Shown: positions 1 through 5,329 of the stretch, piece by piece
How positions within the stretch are numbered: the first letter of the stretch is position 1
Layout: each line of letters opens with the position of its first letter
DNA from: an uncultured Candidatus Altimarinota bacterium
GTDB taxonomy: Bacteria > Patescibacteriota > Gracilibacteria > CAIRYL01
Assembly: GCA_947311665.1 (NCBI GenBank)
Contig: CAMZLA010000004.1
Span: 1 to 7,232, forward strand
DNA: 7,232 bases
Direction: 5' to 3'
Notes under the pieces: generated by a model
Databases searched by the model: none
What the model was told of the DNA's origin: nothing
The model's input: only the letters and a program-made list of their open reading frames with translations
Position numbers and translations under genes: made by a program

Positions 1-353
1 GGTATACTAGGAGTATCAGGAGTATCAGGAGTATCAGGAGTATCAGCGAGACACGGTATAATATATTCTGGTGGACACCCTTCATCTCCGGGAGCAGCCA
101 GAACTGGATCATCATCTTGATTAAAAGATACACCAGGAATATCAGAAAGACCAGGAATAGTGTTTTGAATTTTTGCATTCGTATCACCTTGTTGATCATT
201 TAGTGTACTTGCTTCGGACTTAGTTAAATATAGTCCTCCTGCTGCTGCTAGTACTAGTCCTCCCGCTGTCAAAAAAAAACCTCTTCCATCTTTTATTTCT
301 TGTGGTGATTTTTGTGTTATATTTTCTTCTAACAGACTTTCCCCTTCTTTCAT
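1..353 (-). CDS. Single-pass membrane or secreted protein with Asp-Thr-Pro repeats, 5' part (cut by left edge)
   Basis: I do not recognise this gene. The reading frame is open from an ATG at 353 to the window edge (117 full codons), so the C-terminus is missing. Residues 1-24 are polar and charged (MKEGESLLEENITQ, then KDGR). Residues 25-43 form a Gly/Ala/Leu-rich hydrophobic segment (GFFLTAGGLVLAAAGG), either one membrane helix or an uncleaved signal anchor. After it come a polar linker, two cysteines (C93, C101) and, at residues 104-115, DTPDTPDTPDTP, encoded by four exact 9-bp units at 9-44. The expected topology is N-terminus inside with a Pro/Thr/Asp-rich stalk outside. The single Arg before the helix does not make a Tat twin-arginine motif. 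The ATG was chosen because the frame is closed by TAG at 404-402 and no other ATG precedes it. No Shine-Dalgarno is present. Promoter P1 lies about 40 nt upstream. A surface stalk or adhesin-like role is a guess. Confidence 0.72.
   Translation of the reverse strand, partial: MKEGESLLEENITQKSPQEIKDGRGFFLTAGGLVLAAAGGLYLTKSEASTLNDQQGDTNAKIQNTIPGLSDIPGVSFNQDDDPVLAAPGDEGCPPEYIIPCLADTPDTPDTPDTPSI
9..44. repeat. Four perfect 9-bp tandem units (AGGAGTATC)
   Basis: Four identical copies of AGGAGTATC run from 9 to 44. On the minus strand they read GATACTCCT and encode the Asp-Thr-Pro repeat of the left-edge protein. The copies are identical even at third codon positions, which indicates recent expansion. 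A degenerate continuation is visible towards the edge, so the array may be longer outside the window. Confidence 0.9.
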
Positions 354-372
354 ATAAAAATAATTAAATAAT

Positions 373-444
373 AAAAACTCATTCTTCAATGAGAAACAAC
401 TCTAAACAATGTATATACATACTGTCAAGCTATTTTTAGAAAAA
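373..444. repeat. Direct repeat copy 1 (72 bp)
   Basis: Positions 373-444 match 500-571 in the same orientation at a constant offset of 127 bp, with 65 of 72 bases identical (differences at 378, 391, 411, 417, 420, 430 and 432). The repeat spans the promoter, the predicted start site and the first leader bases of the minus-strand gene. It therefore looks like a duplicated promoter region, not a mobile-element end. Confidence 0.9.
399..428 (-). promoter_or_regulatory. Minus-strand promoter P1 of the left-edge gene
   Basis: On the minus strand a perfect -35 TTGACA (428-423) is followed, after exactly 18 bp, by TAGAGT (404-399), a 4/6 match to TATAAT. Transcription would start near 392, giving a leader of about 40 nt before the ATG at 353. 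Both hexamers and their spacing are kept in the second copy of the repeat (P2), while three of seven differences between the copies fall in the spacer. That pattern supports real function. Confidence 0.6.
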
Positions 445-473
445 AAAGGGCGACCACAAGGGTTCGCCCCTAC
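440..473 (-). terminator. REP-like GC-rich hairpin followed by U8 on the minus strand
   Basis: The minus strand carries GGGGCGAACCC, a TTGT loop and GGTCGCCC, then eight T residues (447-440). The outer stem GGGCGA/TCGCCC is perfect and the inner GG/CC pairs leave a two-base bulge. Hairpin plus U-tract is the classic intrinsic terminator form for transcripts coming from P2. The 448-473 core is 18/26 G or C in surroundings that are overwhelmingly A/T, and it resembles widespread REP/MITE-type intergenic palindromes as I remember them, so it may be an inserted repeat acting as a terminator. The U-tract is shared with the end of repeat copy 1. Confidence 0.6.
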
Positions 474-519
474 AATAAAATATATTTTTTTTACTTTTAA
501 AAAATTCATTCTTCAATAA
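441..519 (-). ncRNA. Candidate ~80-nt terminated transcript from P2 (small RNA or gene relic)
   Basis: This is inferred only from position: a promoter (P2) and an intrinsic terminator face the same way with about 80 nt between them and no convincing reading frame. The body is A/U-rich up to the terminal GC hairpin, which would be its only stable structure. It could equally be an untranscribed remnant of a duplicated gene whose body was lost. No known RNA family is recognised. Confidence 0.22.
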
Positions 520-571
520 GAAACAACTCTAAACAATATATATCCACACTGTCAAGTTGTTTTTAGAAAAA
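500..571. repeat. Direct repeat copy 2 (72 bp)
   Basis: Second copy of the segment at 373-444, about 90% identical and without gaps. It keeps TTGACA-N18-TAGAGT on the minus strand and an ATGA a few bases downstream of the predicted start. No full gene follows it; the GC-rich hairpin and copy 1 come next. It may be the relic of a former tandem paralogue. Confidence 0.9.
526..555 (-). promoter_or_regulatory. Minus-strand promoter P2 (duplicate of P1)
   Basis: TTGACA (555-550), an 18-bp spacer and TAGAGT (531-526) on the minus strand are identical in hexamers and spacing to P1. The predicted start is near 519. Transcripts would meet the hairpin and U-tract at 470-440 after about 80 nt, before reaching P1. 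Confidence 0.5.
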
Positions 572-581
572 GAAACAACTT
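554..581. promoter_or_regulatory. 9-bp perfect inverted repeat overlapping the P2 -35 (possible operator)
   Basis: AAGTTGTTT (554-562) and AAACAACTT (573-581) are exact reverse complements separated by 10 bp. The left arm overlaps the last two positions of the P2 -35 box. Copy 1 lacks the equivalent structure, because its left arm is changed at 430 and 432 and its right arm is absent. It could be a protein-binding site shared by P2 and the divergent aspS promoter, or chance in A/T-rich DNA. Confidence 0.3.
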
Positions 582-607
582 CTCTCTTTTCATCAGTGTT
601 TTTTTGA

Positions 608-620
608 TATAGTATATTAT
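608..620 (+). promoter_or_regulatory. Probable -10 region of the aspS promoter
   Basis: TATAGT (608-613, 5/6 to consensus) overlaps TATATT (613-618) and TATTAT (615-620) just upstream of aspS. No good -35 is seen at 16-18 bp. A start near 620-627 would give a leader of only 15-22 nt before the ATG at 642, too short for a T-box or other leader regulation. Confidence 0.35.
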
Positions 621-641
621 GAAAAAATTTAATTTTTATTT

Positions 642-2405
642 ATGCAAAGAACACATACGCTTGGAGAATTGAGAAAAATAGATTCTGGAAAAGAAGTTAT
701 CTTGTCTGGTTGGACATATCATCGACGAGACCATGGAGGAATTATTTTCATCGATTTGCGAGATAGATATGGAATAACACAATTGGTATTTGACCCAGAA
801 ACAAACCCTGATGCTCATGCAAAAGCAGAACATATTCGTTCTGAATGGGTTTTAAAAATAACAGGAAAAGTACGACCTCGAGGAGAAGGACTCGAAAATC
901 CAAAAATGAAAACAGGAGAAATTGAAGTACTGGTAACAGAACTTGAAATTTTGAATGAAGCAAAAACTCCTCCTTTTGAAATTGCAACAGAAAAAGATGT
1001 GCGAGAAGATTTACGATTGGAATATCGATATTTAGATTTGCGACGAGAAAAAATGCAAAGAAATATGAAACTGCGAAACGATATGAACCATGTCATCAGA
1101 AATTTTTTTCATGACCAAGATTTTTTAGAAATAGAAACTCCAATAATGGTAAAAGGAACTCCTGAAGGTTCTCGAGAATATCTCGTTCCTTCTCGATTGC
1201 ATGCAGGAGATTTCTATGTGTTACCACAAAGCCCTCAACAATTAAAACAATTGTGCATGGTGGGAGGAATAGATAAATATTATCAAATAGCCCGATGTTT
1301 CCGAGATGAAGATTTGCGAGGAGATAGACAACCAGAATTTACTCAACTCGATTTAGAAATGAGTTTCATAGACCAAAAAGATGTTATTACTGTTGTAGAA
1401 GACATGCTTCATCAGCTCACCGAACAATGTGCACCACAAAAAGAATGGAAAAAATATTTAGTAAATGGACGATTTCCACAACTCACATGGCAAACGGCTA
1501 TGGAAAAATATGGAAGCGATAAACCAGATTTACGATTTGGAATGGAATTTGTAAATTTTTCAGAAGAAGCAAAAACTTCAGGATTTGGAATTTTTGAAAA
1601 ATCAGAATTTTTATTTGCAGTAAAAGCAGAAAAAAAACATGGAGAACTTTCTCGAAAAGATATAGACACGCTTACAAAACTCGCCCAACAAAACGGTGCA
1701 GGTGGTCTTGCATGGCTGAGAGTGGGAGAAGAAAGTGGTCCTGTTGCAAAAAACTCAACCGATGAATTTTTACAACAAATAGAACAAAAAACACAAGCTG
1801 TTGCAGGAGATATTATATTTTTTGGAGCTGGAGAATTTATTCAAGCAACAGAACCATTAGGAGCGGTTCGATCGGAATTGGGGAATAGGTTTGGATTGAA
1901 AAATGAAAATGAATTTTCTTTTGCTTGGATTGTCGATTTTCCAATGTTCGAGAAAAAAGAAGATGGTTCTATTCAAGCCGCACATCATCCATTTACTCAA
2001 CCAAACACAGAAGACATGCATCTTTTAGAAAGCGAACCTCTAAAAGTTCGGTCATATGCCTATGATGTTGTAATGAATGGAGTGGAATTGGGAGGAGGTT
2101 CTATTCGTATTCATGATCCAAAAATGCAAGCAAAAATGTTTGAAGTTTTAGGATTATCAGCCGATGAAACAGAAATGAAGTTTGGACATATCATCAAAGC
2201 CTTTCAATATGGATGTCCTCCACATGGAGGGTGTGCATTGGGAATAGATAGACTTGTTATGCTTTTTGCCGATGAAAAAACAATTCGTGAAGTGATTGCA
2301 TTTCCAAAAGATCAAAATGCTCGTGATTTAATGCTGAGAAGTCCAGCACCAATGCCAGCAAAAGAACTCGCAGAACAAAATATTTGTGTGCTAGAAGATG
2401 AATAA
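642..2405 (+). CDS. aspS: Aspartyl-tRNA synthetase, bacterial type, probably non-discriminating
   Basis: This class IIb synthetase attaches aspartate to tRNA-Asp in the cytoplasm. At 587 residues it has the full bacterial length. An N-terminal anticodon-binding OB fold (about 15-105; GWTYHRRDHGG at 23-33) is followed by the catalytic core with QSPQQLKQ (196-203) and motif 2 FRDEDLRGDRQPEFTQLD (220-237). The bacterial GAD insertion covers roughly 290-415 (GAGGLAWLRVG). Motif 3 ends the core (GCALGIDR, 530-537). His31 and Gly83 are the pair I associate with non-discriminating enzymes such as that of Pseudomonas aeruginosa, which also charge tRNA-Asn; discriminating enzymes such as E. coli have Leu and Lys there. 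The ATG gives the standard N-terminus (MQRTHT). No Shine-Dalgarno is present. About 20 of 35 arginines use CGA. The last 8 bp overlap the next gene. Confidence 0.97.
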   Translation: MQRTHTLGELRKIDSGKEVILSGWTYHRRDHGGIIFIDLRDRYGITQLVFDPETNPDAHAKAEHIRSEWVLKITGKVRPRGEGLENPKMKTGEIEVLVTELEILNEAKTPPFEIATEKDVREDLRLEYRYLDLRREKMQRNMKLRNDMNHVIRNFFHDQDFLEIETPIMVKGTPEGSREYLVPSRLHAGDFYVLPQSPQQLKQLCMVGGIDKYYQIARCFRDEDLRGDRQPEFTQLDLEMSFIDQKDVITVVEDMLHQLTEQCAPQKEWKKYLVNGRFPQLTWQTAMEKYGSDKPDLRFGMEFVNFSEEAKTSGFGIFEKSEFLFAVKAEKKHGELSRKDIDTLTKLAQQNGAGGLAWLRVGEESGPVAKNSTDEFLQQIEQKTQAVAGDIIFFGAGEFIQATEPLGAVRSELGNRFGLKNENEFSFAWIVDFPMFEKKEDGSIQAAHHPFTQPNTEDMHLLESEPLKVRSYAYDVVMNGVELGGGSIRIHDPKMQAKMFEVLGLSADETEMKFGHIIKAFQYGCPPHGGCALGIDRLVMLFADEKTIREVIAFPKDQNARDLMLRSPAPMPAKELAEQNICVLEDE

Positions 2406-3471
2406 TATTTTTTCTGAAAAACAATTGAAAGAAGCAGATGCTTTTTATATTTCTAATAGAAAAAATATTGGATATCTCTCAGGGTTTTGGGGAAGTTTTG
2501 GAAGAATTATTTTGTGTAAAAGTAAAGAAAAAATAATTAAAATTTTAATTTCAGATTCTCGATATTCAGAAACTGCAAAAAAAATTTGTGAAGAAAAAAA
2601 CTTTGAATATATTGAAATAACATCAAAAAAAGATTTTTGGATTACTCTTTGCAAAAAATATAATATTACAAGCCTTGGGATTGAGTCAGAAAAAATAACT
2701 CTGGCTCAATTTTCGAGCATGAAAAAAAGTTTTAAAAATATTACATTGATAGAAACAAAAGGAGTTGTAGAAAAAATGAGATTGATAAAAGACACACAAG
2801 AAATAGAATATTTGAGAAAGGCAGCAGAGATTGGAGATGAATGTTTGAAACAAACAGTAAAAAAATTTTCGGAAGGAATAACTGAAAAACAACTCGCATG
2901 GGTTTTTGAAAAACATGCCAAAGAAATATTTACAGTAGAAGATTTATCTTTTGATGTTATTGTTGCATTTGGAGAAAATTCTGCCATTGCTCACCATTCG
3001 CCAACAGATAAAAAACTAGAAAAAAACATGCCAATTCTCATCGATTGTGGAGTGAAATATAAAAATTATTGCAGTGATTTAACTCGATGTTTTTGGTTTG
3101 GTGAACAAGCAGGAAAAAAATTTGAAGAATGGAAAAAGATATATATAAAAGTTCATGAAGCTCAAAAGCTAGGAATTGAACAAATGAAAATTGGAGAAAA
3201 AATTTCATCAGCCGATGAAAAAGCCAGAAAATATTTTTCATCAGATGCCAAATATTTTATTCACACTTTTGGACATGGAGTAGGACTAGATATTCATGAA
3301 TCTCCTGTTGTTTCAGAAAGAAACACAAAAGAAAATTTTGCAGAAAAAATGGTTATTACTGCCGAACCAGGGTTATATTTTTCTGGGAAATTTGGAATTA
3401 GAATAGAAGATTTATTGGTAATAACAAAAAAAGGAGCAAAATTTTTAAGCAATAGTAAATATTTTTTCTAA
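2398..3471 (+). CDS. M24-family metallopeptidase (Xaa-Pro aminopeptidase/dipeptidase type)
   Basis: Predicted cytoplasmic dinuclear-metal peptidase that removes residues next to proline, feeding amino acids from peptide turnover. Residues 1-125 form the creatinase-like N-terminal domain (YLSGF at 26-30) and about 130-350 the pita-bread catalytic domain. All five metal ligands are visible: D216 (LIDCG), D227 (SDLTR), H293 (GHGVGLDIHE), E323 (TAEPGLY) and E337 (GIRIEDL). The HH pair at 199-200, in AHHSPTD, is the usual substrate-side histidine region. At 357 residues it matches the compact PepQ/YpdF-like group, and the presence of an N-terminal domain argues against methionine aminopeptidase. 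The ATG lies inside the aspS 3' end (8-bp overlap), so translation is probably coupled. Xaa-Pro aminopeptidase and prolidase cannot be separated from sequence alone. It ends 15 bp from the convergent lspA stop with no clear terminator. Confidence 0.92.
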   Translation: MNNIFSEKQLKEADAFYISNRKNIGYLSGFWGSFGRIILCKSKEKIIKILISDSRYSETAKKICEEKNFEYIEITSKKDFWITLCKKYNITSLGIESEKITLAQFSSMKKSFKNITLIETKGVVEKMRLIKDTQEIEYLRKAAEIGDECLKQTVKKFSEGITEKQLAWVFEKHAKEIFTVEDLSFDVIVAFGENSAIAHHSPTDKKLEKNMPILIDCGVKYKNYCSDLTRCFWFGEQAGKKFEEWKKIYIKVHEAQKLGIEQMKIGEKISSADEKARKYFSSDAKYFIHTFGHGVGLDIHESPVVSERNTKENFAEKMVITAEPGLYFSGKFGIRIEDLLVITKKGAKFLSNSKYFF

Positions 3472-3489
3472 AAATTTACTAAAAATTTA
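3468..3489. repeat. Two tandem 11-bp units carrying both convergent stop codons
   Basis: CTAAAAATTTA occurs twice back to back (3468-3478, 3479-3489). The first contains the TAA of the M24 gene (3469-3471) and the second contains the lspA stop on the opposite strand (3487-3489). No GC-rich hairpin with a U-tract lies here, so transcripts from the two strands probably run into each other. Confidence 0.75.
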
Positions 3490-3939
3490 TAATGAGATAT
3501 CATCATACCTTGCCCCCCAAAACCAAAAAAGAACTCCAATAAAAATAAAAACATCAGCAAAATTGAAGACTGGAAAAGAAAACCAAGGAGAATGAAAAAA
3601 AAGAAAATCTGTTACATTTTCAAAAACAATGCGTTCCCAAAAATTTCCAAATGCACCAGCCAAAAGAAAAGTTATTCCCCATTGTGTTTGAATGGAAAGA
3701 TCATAAAAATATTTTCTTGCCCACCATAAAATTCCTATTAAGAAAAGAAAAGTCGTAAGCATTTGAGCCCAATATGGGAAAGGAAAAGAAAAGGCAATTC
3801 CCGTATTAAAATGTAAACTCAGACTAAAAAAAGAAGGAATAATTTCTATAGAATTTTCAACTAAAAAATATTTTGCTAGAAATTTTGTTATAAAATCTAA
3901 AAAAAAGAGAAGAAAAAATGCTGGAAGAAAAAAATGCAT
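3487..3939 (-). CDS. lspA: Lipoprotein signal peptidase (signal peptidase II), Asp102 replaced by Glu
   Basis: Integral-membrane aspartyl peptidase that cuts the signal peptide from prolipoproteins after diacylglyceryl transfer. From the ATG at 3939 it is 150 residues, normal for the family, with four hydrophobic segments. Family motifs are present: D15 and K19 (DFITK), NTGIAFS (45-51), GAFGNFWERI (95-104), VTDF with D111, and FNFAD (125-129). The numbering happens to match B. subtilis LspA. D111 and D129 correspond to the catalytic pair seen in the P. aeruginosa structure and are intact. Position 102, normally Asp in the N-x-x-D-R motif, is Glu here, which is unusual. The frame stays open upstream to 4170, but that would overlap ftsW by 137 bp with low-complexity sequence, so ATG 3939 was chosen. 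It follows ftsW after 97 bp that contain a 9-bp repeat and a possible promoter. Confidence 0.93.
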   Translation of the reverse strand: MHFFLPAFFLLFFLDFITKFLAKYFLVENSIEIIPSFFSLSLHFNTGIAFSFPFPYWAQMLTTFLFLIGILWWARKYFYDLSIQTQWGITFLLAGAFGNFWERIVFENVTDFLFFHSPWFSFPVFNFADVFIFIGVLFWFWGARYDDISL

Positions 3940-3970
3940 AATTTTTTTTAAATAATAAAAAAGAAGAGAA

Positions 3971-4000
3971 GAAACAGAAGAAACAGAAGAAACAGAAGAA
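3971..4000. repeat. 9-bp tandem repeat (GAAACAGAA x3.3) upstream of lspA
   Basis: Three exact copies of GAAACAGAA plus GAA occupy 3971-4000, with a degenerate fourth copy at 3962-3970. On the lspA-coding strand this is a C/U-rich TTCTGTTTC tract, about 30-60 nt upstream of the start codon. Such arrays change copy number easily and would alter the spacing between the lspA promoter and its start. Confidence 0.85.
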
Positions 4001-4022
4001 TAATAAGAGAAATAAGAGAAAA
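4000..4022 (-). promoter_or_regulatory. Possible lspA promoter with shared TTTTCTCTTATT element
   Basis: On the minus strand TTTTCTCTTATT (4022-4011) is followed after 5 bp by TATTAT (4005-4000, 5/6 to TATAAT). The same 12-mer precedes TATACT by 5 or 6 bp upstream of the PF04020 gene and of the BI-1 gene. No convincing -35 is seen. It begins 11 bp beyond the ftsW stop codon. Confidence 0.38.
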
Positions 4023-4033
4023 TTATTACAAAA

Positions 4034-5323
4034 TTATCTTCTATGATACCGAGAAAGAAACCGTTGTTTATTTCTTCTTTTTTTATATACCGATTGTGGA
4101 CCATTTGCAGTAGAAATTCGTAACAATATTCCCATAGCAAAGAGAGTAATAAGCATAGAAGTTCCTCCATATGAAAGTAAAGGAAGTGTAATTCCTGTTA
4201 AAGGAAAAAGTCCTGTTACCACCATCATATTTATCAATGTTTGAGATGCAAACCAAGAAATAATTCCTATAGCAATAAGCATAGAAAATCTATCAGGAGC
4301 ACGAGCTGCAATACGAATTCCTCGAAGAGTAATGAAGAGATATAATCCGATAATTAAAATCATTCCAAAAAAACCAATTTTTTCTCCAATAGCAGCAAAA
4401 ATCATATCTCCTTGAATCTCTGGTAAAAACCCAAAACTTTCCGTTGAATCCGATGCTCCAAAAATCCCTCCATTTCCCAATGAAAGATGAGCTTGTTCTA
4501 TCTGATAAATATCTTCTGCACTTGCCAATTCAGGATTGAGAAAAGTATCTACTCTTTTTTGAATATATTCAAATGAAGAATATGCAATAAAACCAATAAA
4601 CGATAAAATTCCTGCTGAATAAATAAAATGTAAAATATGCCCTCCTGCAACCCAAAACATGGCAGAAGCAATTATTATTAAAATAAGAGTTGATCCGAAA
4701 TCGGGCTGAAGCATCACGGGGAAAACAACAAACCCAACGAGTAATAAATATGGGAAAAATCCTGATGCAAAAGTACTCACCTCTTTTTTCTTTTTTTCCA
4801 TCCACAATGCTCCATAGAGTGCCAATGCCAATTTCATTGCTTCTGATGGCTGAAAAAGACCAAAAACAGGAATAGACAACCAACTTTTAGCAGTAAACCC
4901 TCCTTGTGCAGGAAGAATAAGAACCACAACAAGCAAAATAAAACCGATAATAAAAGCTAATGGAGCAATCCGCCTCCAAAAAGAGATAGGAAAAAGAAAT
5001 GCAATAACAAGCCCAAACAAAGCAATAAAAACATTTCTAATATGCAAGAGAAAAAACCTATCATTACAATTATTAAGCGAACAATATACATCTGCCCATT
5101 CTTTAGCTTTATCTGTTCTTTTACAAATACGCATTGCACTTTTTTGTTTTTCATCAGAAAGAGTTGCATAATGCGGAATTTGTTTTACACAATATGAAAT
5201 AGTTGCAGAATTATGTTCTTTTTCTGAACTATTAAAAACACTCACCCAACTCATCATCCATACCCCAAAAAGAAGTAATAAAATTACTGCAAACAAAAGC
5301 CATTTATCTGTTTTAGAAAACAT
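4034..5323 (-). CDS. ftsW: SEDS-family peptidoglycan glycosyltransferase FtsW (division type)
   Basis: Polytopic membrane glycosyltransferase that polymerises lipid II at the division septum with a partner class B PBP. At 429 residues it has about ten membrane segments and clear SEDS motifs: KSWLSIPVFGLFQPSEAMK (146-164; QPSE), QPDFGS (206-211), GNGGIFG (283-289), FLPEIQGDMIFAAIGEK (299-315) with D306 at the catalytic Asp position, and LFPLTGITLPLLSYGGTSM near the C-terminus. The last motif and the QPSE context favour FtsW over RodA. The loop between helices 1 and 2 is expanded to about 55 residues (32-88) and carries four cysteines (45, 67, 81, 86), where FtsW usually has a short loop. IGEK replaces the more usual EE pair. 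It starts 6 bp after the jag stop, so the two genes form one operon, and it has a basic tail (KKRRNKQR). Confidence 0.9.
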   Translation of the reverse strand: MFSKTDKWLLFAVILLLLFGVWMMSWVSVFNSSEKEHNSATISYCVKQIPHYATLSDEKQKSAMRICKRTDKAKEWADVYCSLNNCNDRFFLLHIRNVFIALFGLVIAFLFPISFWRRIAPLAFIIGFILLVVVLILPAQGGFTAKSWLSIPVFGLFQPSEAMKLALALYGALWMEKKKKEVSTFASGFFPYLLLVGFVVFPVMLQPDFGSTLILIIIASAMFWVAGGHILHFIYSAGILSFIGFIAYSSFEYIQKRVDTFLNPELASAEDIYQIEQAHLSLGNGGIFGASDSTESFGFLPEIQGDMIFAAIGEKIGFFGMILIIGLYLFITLRGIRIAARAPDRFSMLIAIGIISWFASQTLINMMVVTGLFPLTGITLPLLSYGGTSMLITLFAMGILLRISTANGPQSVYKKRRNKQRFLSRYHRR

Positions 5324-5329
5324 AAAATA

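Noticed and set aside
409..519. 36-codon plus-strand ORF through the GC hairpin (contains KKGRPQGFAPTI)
   Set aside because: It is only the translation of the REP-like palindrome and flanking repeat; no promoter or start signal is seen, and such frames are typical spurious calls in these elements.
354..641. T-box or other aspS leader riboswitch
   Set aside because: The predicted aspS leader is only about 15-22 nt, and no T-box sequence or matching stem array is visible.
3940..4170. Extending LspA upstream to the ATG at 4170
   Set aside because: It would overlap ftsW by 137 bp and add a low-complexity Ser/Val stretch from the 9-bp repeat; the 150-residue form matches the family length and its B. 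subtilis numbering.
4569..4883. 104-codon minus-strand ORF in another frame inside ftsW
   Set aside because: It lies entirely within conserved ftsW sequence including QPSE and QPDFGS motifs; no independent start signal.
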